Assembly: GCF_027244095.1 (NCBI RefSeq)
Contig: NC_069657.1
Span: 244,940,674-245,004,673, forward strand
Length of the DNA stretch: 64,000 nt
DNA from: Hemicordylus capensis
Taxonomy: Eukaryota > Chordata > Lepidosauria > Squamata > Cordylidae
Direction: 5' to 3'
Shown: positions 44,801-50,916 of the stretch, piece after piece
Layout: every line of letters starts with the position of its first letter
Position numbering within the stretch: position 1 is the first letter of the stretch
The notes under the pieces: model-generated
What the model was told of the DNA's origin: nothing
The model's database searches: none
What the model saw: the letters and a program-made list of their open reading frames with translations, nothing else
Translations under genes and position numbers: made by a program

Positions 44801-46197
44801 CTTTACGTTCCTCGCTGGCAGCATTGTTGGGAAGATTTTTAGACTGAAGGGAGAAATAGATCCAAATATAGCTATTGATATTAGCAACAAAGCCTCATTA
44901 GCCTTCTTACAGAAACATTTAGGTAAGTTGCTACATTATTTTGATTTGTAGTCCAAAGGCTTGGAGTTGGGAACGCATTAAAGAAAAAGTGTTTTCACAT
45001 ACAAACCTCAGTATACTATCTATCTATCTATCTATTTATTATTAAAATTTTTATACCGCCCTTCCAAAAGGCTCAGGGCGGTTTACATTAAAACACCATT
45101 AAAATCAACTATACCATTTTATCCCTAGATGCCAAAAGTCAGGGGAAAGAATTTAGAGTAATGCATATACAGGAGATGCTTGAATATCATGGGATTTGCA
45201 TTTGCAGTTTCAGCTATTCGCGGCCAAACTATATATACCTGGTTTCAGTTATTGCAGGGGTGGATTTCAGCCATTTGCCGTTCCTGTGCATGTGAGGCAT
45301 TGTGGAACATAACCCCTGTGATATTTGAGGGCCTCCTGTATTACACTCGTTATGGGGATGCTGCCAGAAACAGCCTCCCTGAGACAGGTGATTCCATCAG
45401 CCATATGTGGCTTCTCTGCTTACCACACAGATTGCTGTCATCTCATTTGGAGTCTCCATGCCCTTTTGGCCATTCCCAGTGTCCACAATCTATATAAGTA
45501 GTTCTAAATGTTATGATTTGGGTAGAGATCACTCAGCAAAAGGAGACTGTTTTTAGCTCTGTGACACCTGGAAATATGTGCCTGAGGGCTATGCAATTCT
45601 CAGGGATATATTTTTGAGTGTCACAAAGTACTTGAGAGACAAGGGGAGATTGGTGGAAATCCTCCTCCCCTGCCACCTTGTTGTGAGCACTGCTACAGCT
45701 TTAGTCTGAAATCCAGCATGCTGTTCATGTGCTTCCTTTGCTTCATGCTTACAGCATTCTTCAGGATGTCTGCTGCTCTAAGTATGATGGTCTGAGTTAC
45801 TTATAGTTTATTGCTCATTTAGATGAATAAGAACTGACCATTGCCAACAGTAAATTATTCGACAGATAATCAAACCACATGTGGACTTCTTGCCTGAGGG
45901 ATCCCCTGAGGCATCTGGTGGGCCACTGTGTGAAACAGGATACTGGACTATTTAGGCCCTGATCCATCAGCGTTCTTCAAAAACGGATGTAAAAACTAGC
46001 TTTGGCCAGTCTTCTCTTTCCATATATATGACTTTAATTCTTTCACTTTCTATATTTTCATCTTTTGAAATTTATGTTCTACAGGTCTCAAGAAAGATTT
46101 TGACCAATGGGACCATCTCTTAGATGGTGAAGGGCTTAATGTCATTCCTGGAACCAACATTGACTTACCTGCAGTACCACCTCAGTCAACACAATAA
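20800..46197 (+). CDS. PLA2G7: PLA2G7, platelet-activating-factor acetylhydrolase (Lp-PLA2), 10 exons found
   Basis: Secreted calcium-independent phospholipase A2 that hydrolyses the sn-2 acetyl or short oxidised acyl chain of PAF and oxidised phospholipids, and in mammals travels on lipoproteins. The exons are 20800-20890, 22763-22913, 29004-29097, 34310-34378, 35700-35844, 39101-39214, 40990-41081, 43052-43222, 44774-44922 and 46085-46197. Phases agree at every junction and give about 395 residues plus stop, against 441 in human. Visible motifs are FSHGLGAFR (oxyanion-hole region), the nucleophile elbow GHSFGAAT, GIALDAW (catalytic Asp) and GSVHQSF (catalytic His). About 45 N-terminal residues, including the signal peptide, are missing; their exon was not recognised. 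The gene is convergent with TDRD6, as in mammals. Homology is from remembered family sequence, not a search. Confidence 0.95.
21572..22369 (+). mobile_element. Non-autonomous Helitron, copy 2 (798 bp)
   Basis: Begins A|TCTATC with a CTAT repeat and ends CTAG|T at 22369. A perfect 7-bp hairpin, GGCGCAG-ATGCT-CTGCGCC at 22339-22357, lies eight bases before the CTAG. The interior is G/A-rich and non-coding. It lies inside PLA2G7 intron 1. Confidence 0.8.
22380..22700 (+). mobile_element. LINE 3' remnant
   Basis: GGCCTTCTCCTTTGCTGCCC and TGGAATGTGCTCCC are phrases of the common reptile L2-type LINE 3' coding end, also seen at 53.8 kb. Strongly decayed. Confidence 0.45.
22763..22913 (+). CDS. PLA2G7: PLA2G7 exon b
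   Basis: Follows the acceptor TTTGTTTGTAG and ends at donor G|GTAAGT. It reads GSFLRLFYPSQND through WIPKKEYYHGLSDFL to AYYVG, matching human GTFLRLYYPSQD and WIPNKEYFWGLSKFL. This includes the segment corresponding to the lipoprotein/membrane-facing helix of the human enzyme. A foldback repeat begins about 16 bases after the donor. Confidence 0.93.
22929..23345 (+). mobile_element. hAT-like foldback, 16 bp after a PLA2G7 exon
   Basis: Long inverted arms: AGCAGGATCTTTAAAAAGGA (22989) and its reverse complement (23261-23285), CATGCAGCTTCTTGCTGC and GCAGGAAGCTGCATGG, with TGTGCACAAACC near both ends. It sits in the intron just past the donor at 22914. Confidence 0.65.
23350..27050 (-). mobile_element. 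L1 LINE, rearranged and 3'-complete
   Basis: On the minus strand 25292-24868 holds ORF1-like coiled-coil sequence (MSRKRPGKIEQESS; VSQVQQEIAQEKTSQI). 24735-23700 holds the ORF2 C-terminus with FPKECWKCNHHIGTFYHMWW. Between them, about 24740-24868 reads on the + strand as reverse transcriptase (DAEKAFDNLDWSFLFAVL), an inverted segment. A possible 5' UTR extends to about 27050. It lies in a PLA2G7 intron. Confidence 0.75.
27955..28035 (-). mobile_element. LINE 3' tail, minus strand, with (CTA)n
   Basis: CTACTACTACT followed by ATATACCGCTTTTCAGCAAAA and CTCAAAGTGG is the reverse of the tail at 16740-16874. Confidence 0.6.
28171..28218. repeat. Short perfect hairpin
   Basis: TATGCCAAGATTGGT and ACCAATCTTGGCATA are exact inverted copies separated by about 17 bases. 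This may be the core of an old MITE. Confidence 0.7.
29004..29097 (+). CDS. PLA2G7: PLA2G7 exon c
   Basis: Acceptor CTACCTAG, donor CAG|GTAATA, phase 1 to phase 2. It encodes SVKCPAKWNAAFKPEEKYPL and then IVFSHGLGAFR. The FSHGLG loop contributes to the oxyanion hole in this family. A second AG six bases downstream could be used, but the first aligns best with human SMTTPANWN. Confidence 0.93.
29729..30914. mobile_element. 1.19 kb terminal-inverted-repeat element, family unknown
   Basis: Perfect 17-bp inverted ends TATGCTGCTTTAGAAAT and ATTTCTAAAGCAGCATA, flanked by ATATAC on both sides (29723-29728 and 30915-30920). The right half has about ten CTCATGAGTA-like palindromic motifs between 30138 and 30870. 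No transposase-length frame is present, so it is non-autonomous. It lies in the PLA2G7 intron after exon c. Confidence 0.75.
31360..31900 (-). mobile_element. LINE 3' end, same type as 3060-3510
   Basis: The minus strand contains GHILLYCPNYCDIC, the same Cys/His C-terminal motif, and then an A-rich tail including TTTATTATGGTCC near 31375, matching the tail at 3077. Confidence 0.5.
32045..32500 (-). mobile_element. CR1-type LINE 3' fragment
   Basis: CTAGGCCATCCAGTTCAACC, CAGTCTCTGACTGAAGACC and CCTTTTCTCAGTCC-like phrases are common CR1/L3 3' sequences; orientation minus. Confidence 0.6.
32730..34050 (+). mobile_element. DIRS/Ngaro-like retroelement relic
   Basis: An old, broken tyrosine-recombinase-type retroelement. 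Direct repeats of about 150 bases lie at about 32755-32900 and 33805-33945, differing at roughly one site in six by eye, which suggests considerable age. An inverted pair (33767-33811 and 34001-34048) reads through ACAGGTTNCTTACCTGTAAC. The gag-like part between 33100 and 33300 has CLFCLGKAHVVETCSHC and KFTKQAR, typical of reptile DIRS-type ORF1. No polymerase or recombinase region was recognised. Confidence 0.65.
34310..34378 (+). CDS. PLA2G7: PLA2G7 exon d
   Basis: A 69-base exon after acceptor TTGTCAACAG, with donor CAG|GTATGA, phase 2 on both sides. It reads TIYSAVCIEMASRGFVVASV then EHR, equivalent to human TLYSAIGIDLASHGFIVAAV then EHR. Confidence 0.93.
34905..35190 (+). mobile_element. 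L2-type LINE 3' tail
   Basis: AAACCTGTTTGTTTGGCCTGG, a T-rich region, then ACACCGCCCAGAGCC ... GGGGCGGTTTATAAAT. It starts with a local duplication of a phrase about 40 bases long (GTTTAGGCTTGCTGTCGGCC / GTTTAGGCTCGCTGTCAGCC). Confidence 0.65.
35700..35844 (+). CDS. PLA2G7: PLA2G7 exon e, weak splice donor
   Basis: Follows acceptor TTTGTGTTAG. It encodes RDQSSSATYYYTKKP and continues to KEWIYYRKLKADDDEVSLRRQQ, matching the variable insert region of the human enzyme. The exon must end at CAG|GTCCTC for the next exon to stay in frame. That donor has only GT plus the upstream CAG, with poor +3 to +6 bases. Two nested foldback transposons start 66 bases downstream. Confidence 0.88.
35911..36813 (+). 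mobile_element. Foldback hAT element containing a second foldback
   Basis: Ends TAAGGATGTGCACC and ATGCACATCCCTA, with a perfect 8-bp TSD TTTCAGAC (35903-35910, 36814-36821). Arms of about 190 bases are inverted copies (GGCATGAGTAAA with TTTACTCATGC; GCAGGGCTTCACCCAGC with GCTGGGTGAAGCCCTGC). It lies in the PLA2G7 intron after exon e. Confidence 0.85.
36107..36586 (+). mobile_element. Inner foldback hAT element
   Basis: Ends TAGGGATGTGCACA and TGTGCACATCCCTA. The arms are inverted copies too (TTAAGGGCAGGGGAAGGTGC with GCACCCTCCCCTGCCCTTAA; CTTTTGTAAAGTCC with GGGCTTTACAAAAA). It sits in the loop of the outer foldback; flanks are ATGCATGC and GCACATGC, an imperfect duplication. Confidence 0.7.
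36850..38630. other. PLA2G7 intron, mostly unclassified
   Basis: Sequence between the nested foldbacks and the SINE at 38637. No repeat family or exon was recognised; a C-run near 37985-38000 and a few AT-rich parts are the only notable features. Confidence 0.35.
38637..38838 (-). mobile_element. tRNA-derived SINE, second copy
   Basis: Same family as 9120-9360: GTGTCGACTCCTGGTGACCA, TATAGGTGTTTCCCATAGTC and the tRNA B box (GGTTCAAATCC on the minus strand). The middle is shortened by deletion. Confidence 0.85.
39101..39214 (+). CDS. PLA2G7: PLA2G7 exon f
   Basis: 114 bases, phase 0 to phase 0, acceptor TTTTATGTAG and donor AAG|GTAAAA. It reads VQQRADECIRALDLMLNIN and on to NFNWTLLK, matching human VRQRAKECSQALSLILDID and the segment before the nucleophile exon. 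Confidence 0.93.
40482..40625 (+). mobile_element. MIR-like tRNA SINE
   Basis: A-box-like TAGTGGCAAAAGTATTGGG and B-box GAATTCGAATCC about 33 bases apart, followed by a core-like region with CATCTCATCTTCTC. Decayed. Confidence 0.55.
40990..41081 (+). CDS. PLA2G7: PLA2G7 exon g, catalytic serine
   Basis: Acceptor TCTTTTCAG, donor AA|GTAAGA. It encodes NSIDPQRIAVMGHSFGAA and TAIETLSKDVRFK. The GxSxG serine (human Ser273) is intact. The residue after the final elbow glycine is Ala where human has Gly. Confidence 0.95.
41900..42055 (+). mobile_element. L2-type LINE 3' tail
   Basis: GGCCTTTAGTGATTATTG, a T-rich region and GTGAACCACGTAGAGCCATC ... TAAATAAATAGATA. Confidence 0.5.
43052..43222 (+). 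CDS. PLA2G7: PLA2G7 exon h, catalytic aspartate
   Basis: 171 bases after acceptor TGTACAG; donor AA|GTAAGT. It starts CGIALDAWMLPLCDEVYPRV and ends RERKMITIK. The Asp of LDAW corresponds to human Asp296. MLPLCDEV replaces the human MFPLGDEV, adding a cysteine. Confidence 0.95.
44330..44355 (+). repeat. (CA)n microsatellite
   Basis: Uninterrupted CA dinucleotides. Confidence 0.95.
44360..44505 (+). mobile_element. Foldback MITE related to 11100-11312
   Basis: GAGCTGCACAAGCTTAGCCC and GCTGTTGTTGGACTACAGC are mirrored by TATAGTCCATCAACAGCTG and CAGTTGTGCAGCCCAGC, forming a hairpin-like element. Confidence 0.6.
44774..44922 (+). CDS. PLA2G7: PLA2G7 exon i, catalytic histidine
   Basis: Acceptor TTCTTTGCAG, donor TTAG|GTAAGT. 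It encodes GSVHQSFPDFTFLAGSIVG then KIFRLKGEIDPNIAID and NKASLAFLQKHLG. The His of SVHQ is the third triad residue (human His351). Confidence 0.95.
45015..45115 (-). mobile_element. L2-type LINE 3' tail, minus strand
   Basis: (CTAT)n followed by TTTTTATACCGCCCTTCC and GGCTCAGGGCGGTTTAC, the reverse of the tail near 7300. Confidence 0.75.
45170..45338. mobile_element. Tigger-like MITE with TA target site
   Basis: TA|CAGGAGATGC at the left and GGGCCTCCTG|TA at the right form an inverted pair with TA flanks, as in the Tc1/mariner/pogo superfamily. No coding capacity. Confidence 0.6.
45870..46010 (+). mobile_element. CR1 3' tail fragment
   Basis: CATCTGGTGGGCCACTGTGT, AACAGGATACTGGACTA and CTGATCCATCAGCG match the CR1 3' end (compare 1120-1200, reverse). 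Confidence 0.75.
46085..46197 (+). CDS. PLA2G7: PLA2G7 terminal coding exon
   Basis: Acceptor GTTCTACAG. It reads LKKDFDQWDHLLDGEGLNV then IPGTNIDLPAVPPQSTQ and stop TAA at 46195-46197. The human counterpart is HKDFDQWDCLIEGDDENL then IPGTNI; the tail is shorter here. Confidence 0.94.
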
Positions 46198-46590
46198 AGA
46201 TACAATGAAATATTATAGACTTCAAAATTCTTACTTGATAATGCTGCTTAGACATGGCAACCACATGCTGACAGTGCTACCTGGAAAATGAGAGTTTGAA
46301 GGATGCCATTTGTAATATCTAGATAGTTCCACAAAAGATAAAAATTGCTATATGGTTAAAACTGCAGTATTTCTAGTTGACCCATGTACAACTGAACTTT
46401 CTAATATTAAAGATGCACAAGGAACTTGTCAAATAAAGCTAAATTATAAAAATGGCTCCAATTGGTGGAAGATGATTTTGTGTAAATCACTTTGGGATCA
46501 GTACTCCTAAGATGCTATTTGTTTATTTGTTGTGAATGTTAATAAGAATATTGTCAAAATCAATAAAAATTTAATATGCAAAAAAAAAGG
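46198..46590 (+). other. PLA2G7: PLA2G7 3' UTR
   Basis: Non-coding tail after the TAA. There are two AATAAA signals, at 46432-46437 and 46562-46567. The second is followed closely by an A-run near 46580, so transcripts probably end there, with a shorter form possible. Confidence 0.7.
46562..46567 (+). terminator. Polyadenylation signal AATAAA, PLA2G7
   Basis: Canonical AATAAA about 365 bases after the stop codon, with an A-run about 13 bases downstream. An alternative AATAAA lies at 46432-46437. Confidence 0.65.
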
Positions 46591-47499
46591 GGGGGAAACA
46601 GTTTGAAACATAGCCACTATGCTAACATTGAAACACAATTTAGAGCATTGTTCAAAATGGCTGCCGGGGTACGGGGGGGGATGCTAAAAATGAAATTCAT
46701 AGACTTTAGTTTCTATTGGTAATGTAAGAATGCAGTTTATGTATAATTCAGGTTTTGATATTGTACAGTTTTTTGGTTTTAAAGGAAGTAAAATATAGAT
46801 AATGCTGTGAGAGCACAGAAATGGTTTCTTTCAATCATATCAGAACTGTTATGTTCACACTAGTAATTAATAACTGCATGACCCATCTGTATTATTTGGG
46901 AATTGGACCCTCAGAAACACACCTGATAGGAGTTAACTAGAACTCTCCATACATAATGTGAAGATTGTACAATTTCTTCATAATATTAATTGGTATAGGG
47001 CAGACCCATCCTGTTGGTTTATTTAAAATATTTCTATACCGCCCAAAACTAGCATCTCTGGTTGGTTTACAATTAAAATTGACACCACTGTTAGTGTTGA
47101 CCACATCCAGCTGCTTAAGCAAAACTTAATACAGCATAGTACTGTTTCCTGCCAGACTGTCCATTTCAGGTATCAAGAATATCTGAAATGTTTGTTTCTA
47201 CTCTAAATTTAAGTTAATGGTGGTTATTACTGGTATGGCTAGTGAAGGCCACAGGCATGTAAAAAATGTTATGGGGGCAAAGTTTCCACCAAACTGCCCT
47301 GCGGTGAAACTAGAAGATTCCAAATGAGGATACTGTGCAGGTACAGAACTCATAGGTGTGGCTGCATAGCTGACCACTCAAAGAACATCAGTTACAGGTA
47401 AACAACCTGCTCTTCCAGAGGCCATCTTTCAATATACTGCAGATCACTATATCTATCTTCTGAGGGATTTTAATGTCTGAGTTGGTTCACCTACTTCTG

Positions 47500-47605
47500 A
47501 AATATGTTGAGCATCCCCACAAACCGAACATATCTGGTTCAGTTCGAGTCTGGTTCAGACTTGAACCAGAATGGGCAAACTGGTTTTGTGCACACCCCAA
47601 CGATC
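47500..47605. mobile_element. hAT-like foldback remnant
   Basis: GGTTCAGTTCGAGTCTGGTT and CAGACTTGAACCAGAATGG are inverted, ending GTTTTGTGCACACCCC, like the termini at 19139-19619. Confidence 0.5.
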
Positions 47606-47813
47606 AACCAAGGCAGGGAAGCAGATGAGAATTGACTCTTTCCTTCCCATCAACAAGATGAGCAGAGCTGTGAGTACATCCTCTGCAAACCCTATTAAGA
47701 ACAGATTTATGGCCCTGGGCATGGAGAGGCCCACCCCTTAAGCTTGCTCTAAAGGAGACTGTATTGGACATCTCCTTCACTAACTAAGAGTTCAGGGCTG
47801 GGAACATTAGCTT

Positions 47814-49810
47814 TTTTTATTTTCAATCCCCTTCCTAATGATCCCTAGCATGGAATTTGCCCTTTTTCCACAGCTGCCGTGCACTGAGTTGATATAGTCA
47901 ATGAGCTGTCAACCATGACCCCAAGATCTCTCTCCTGGTCAGGCCCAGATCCCATCAGCATATATGTGAAGTTGGGTTTTTTAGCCCCAATATGCATCAC
48001 TTTAAACTTGCTTACACTGAACTGCATTTACCATTTTATCACCCACTCCTCCAGTTTGGAGAGATCTTTTTAGAACGCCTCACAATCTGTTTTGGATTCC
48101 ACTATCCTGAATAGTTTAGTGTCATCTGCAAATTTGGCCACTTTGCTGCTTACTCCAACTTCTAGATCATTTAGGAACAAGTTAAAGAGCACCGGTCCCA
48201 GTACTGATACTTGGGGGACCCCATTTCCTACTTCCCTCCATTGTGAGAATTGTCCATTTATTCCTAGCCTGTTTCCTGTCCTTCAACCAGTTACCAATCT
48301 ACAATAGGGGTGTGCACAGAACCAGTTCTGTGCACAGGCGGGAGGGTGATGGCTTTAAGGCACAGGGTTTCCTTACCTCCCCCACCAGCACTGCTTTAAA
48401 AAATGCTGGCGTGGGGCAGCTGTGTACCCACTTGCTGCTCTGGTCAGCATAAAACTGGAAGTAGTGGGCACGTATGCACCCACCACTTCCAGTTTTATGC
48501 TGACCAGGGGCAGCAAGAGGGTACAGAGCCACCCCACACCAACATTTTTTAAAGCTGTGCCGGAGGGGGGAAATGCAGTGGGGGAGGCAAGAGCACCCTC
48601 CCTGCACCTTAAAGCCACTCTTGCCTTCAAACCAGTTCAAACATGGGTGTTCCAAACCTGATTGACATTCTAAGACTAGAACACCAAACAGGTTAGTGCA
48701 AGTCCTTAATCCACACATGAACCTGTTCCCTTGTCCCATAACTTTTAAGTTTACACAAGAGCCTTTGGTGGGGAACGTTATCAAAAGCTTTTTGGAAGTC
48801 TCAATTATACTATATCAAGTACTATTACTTTTGTCCTCATGCTTGACACTCTCAAAGAACTCCAAAAGGTTAGTGAGGCAAGACTTGCCCTTGCAGAAGC
48901 CATGCTGGTTCTCCTTCAGCAAGGCCCATTCTTCTGTGTTTAACAATTTTGCCCTTAAGTATGCTTTCCATCAATTTACTCAGCACTGAAGTTAAGCTAA
49001 CCGGCCTGTAGTTTCCCAGATCCTCCATGGATCTCTTTTTGAAAATCGGAATTACATTAGCTACTTTCCAGTCCTCTGGTACCAAGCCCAATAGGGACAA
49101 GTTACGTATTTTTGCTAGATCAGCAATTTCACATTTGAGTTCCTTCAGAACTCTTGGGTGGATGCCATCTGGCCCTGGCAATTTGTTCACTTTTAGTTTT
49201 TCAAGACAGTTTAGAACAGCATCCCTTGTCACCTTAAATTGGCCCAGTTCGTCAGCCTCTGAGCCTGAGAAGCTATTCTGGAGAAGGTATATGATCAGTA
49301 TTCTCCGCCATGAAGACATGCAAAGAACTCATTGAGCTTCTCTGCAATCATATCCTCTCTTTCATGCCCTCCTCATCTAAGGGTCCAACCACCTCCCTGG
49401 CAGGTTTTCTACTTCTAATATATTTAAAGAAGTTTTTGTTATTCCCCTTGACACTTCTAGCTATATGCTCCTCAAACTCTTGTTTTGCATCCCTTATTGT
49501 CTCCTTGCATTTCTTTTGCCAGAGTTTGTTCCTTTCTGTTCTCTTCATTTGGCCAGGACTTCCATTTTGTGAAAGAAGTCTTCTTCCCTTTTATAGCTTC
49601 CCTGACTCTACTTGTTAGCCACACTGGCATCCTCCTGAACTTGGTGGTACGTTTCCTCTTTCTTGATATCCAACTGTGCATCTAGTATTGTGGTTTTAAA
49701 TGCGTTCCATGCTTTTTGGAGTGATTTGACTCTCTTTTAGTGTCCTTTTTACCAGTCCCCTCATTTTTGAGGTTTCCTCTTCTGAAGTCCAACATATCCA
49801 TGTCTTATGT
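47814..49810 (-). mobile_element. CR1 LINE, ORF2 portion, split by a foldback
   Basis: On the minus strand: RVREAIKGKKTSFTKWK, LEKLKVNKLPGPDGIHPRVL, VIPIFKKRSMEDLGNYRPVS and LTSVLSKLMESIL, then after the insertion the same tail region as the CR1 at 1116-2275 (MHIGAKKPNFTYMLMGS). The endonuclease part and the 3' UTR are missing. An inserted element occupies about 48299-48710. Confidence 0.9.
48303..48700 (+). mobile_element. Foldback hAT-like element inside the CR1
   Basis: Begins AGGGGTGTGCACAGAACC. Arms mirror each other around 48475: CAGCATAAAACTGGAAGTAG with CTTCCAGTTTTATGCTG, and TTTAAAAAATGCTGG with its opposite. It interrupts the CR1 phrase ACCAGTTACCAATC / CCACACATGAACCTG. Confidence 0.7.
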
Positions 49811-50549
49811 GATGTCTGTTGTACGTGATGTCTGATACAACTCAGAGCAACTCGTGTCCTTCAGTTAAATATGCCTGCTCAAAGTAGGACAAACATTCCC
49901 TGAAACAAGCATCTTGGTAGTCAGAGCATAAATCCAACTCATCACAGTACTGACAGTTTAATTAGATAGCTTAGCAGCCTTTACTTATTTTAACGTTTTG
50001 AGACACAAATGGCTAACATACTGCATAAGAATACATCAGCCTCCTAACACTGCATTTGTGCATACTGTTACACAAAAGTTAGCCTATTGGAAATAAGGGG
50101 CTTACTTTTGTATAACAATTTGTACATACTCTTGCACAATATGTAAACTAGTGGGGAAGCAGGGGAGAGCAAGATGCTGGTATTCTGCAGGCCAATCCTC
50201 AGGTCAGCAAATACCCTGCCCAAATACACCACAGAAAGAGAAGTCTAGTGTATCTACTTTTTGTCTACAACCAAAAGGGCACAGCCTGTTGTCAAAAATT
50301 CACTGCAACCTTCAATCACCACCACCACCACCTCATTCATAAGCATTCCAAGAAGTATGGTAAGGACAGAAGATTTGATTTGGCAGTATCATTACATCAC
50401 TGTGGTGCAACATTTGTTTGCTTGAAATGATTTGAGAGTACAGAGGCAGAAACATCTCAGGTGGTGGATCATCTAAATGTCTAGAAAAAGCCTTTTACCA
50501 CTGCCAAAAGAAGAAACTTTCTATTAAGCAGAGAAGTGAAACAGCAAGA

Positions 50550-50842
50550 ACACTATAGTACAAGCTTTATTGTTTCATTGAACAAAAAAAATGAAAGCAT
50601 CAACATACAAAGCCTTCCATACAGCAACAGATTTGGTTCTTTTGAGTTATTTTATTTGAAGTGCACTCAATATGCATGAAAATGCATGTTTCACAAACAT
50701 GCTGCAAAAGTGAAACAATCTTAGACATTCAAGACAAATGCCAGTGCTAGTCCACACCAAAGTCTGCTCCTGGCTGGGACAGGACGGACCCATTTGTGTC
50801 ATCAGTACCAAAACCAGGGGAAACTTCTGTGCAAGAAGACTA
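50550..50842 (-). other. TDRD6: TDRD6 3' UTR
   Basis: Minus-strand non-coding tail after the TGA. An AATAAA lies at 50571-50566 on the minus strand, and another A/T-rich AATAAA-like site lies near 50655. The end at about 50,550 is estimated from the signal. Confidence 0.55.
50566..50571 (-). terminator. Polyadenylation signal AATAAA, TDRD6
   Basis: Canonical hexamer on the minus strand, about 270 bases after the stop codon. About 4 kb separates it from the end of PLA2G7. Confidence 0.55.
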
Positions 50843-50916
50843 TCATTCGGGTGCACTTTCACTGCTTTCGCCACAGCACACAGAATCATCATCTGAACTA
50901 CAAGCCACTTCTTTTG
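50843..50916 (-). CDS. TDRD6: TDRD6 terminal coding exon
   Basis: After acceptor TATCCCTGACAG it reads AKEVACSSDDDSVCCGESS then ESAPE and stop TGA at 50845-50843. This resembles the acidic, serine-rich end of the human protein (EEEACGGNADSLS). Confidence 0.82.

Noticed and set aside
50647-50892. 81-codon minus-strand frame overlapping the TDRD6 end
   Set aside because: Out of frame with the exon whose phase fits and whose product resembles the TDRD6 C-terminus.
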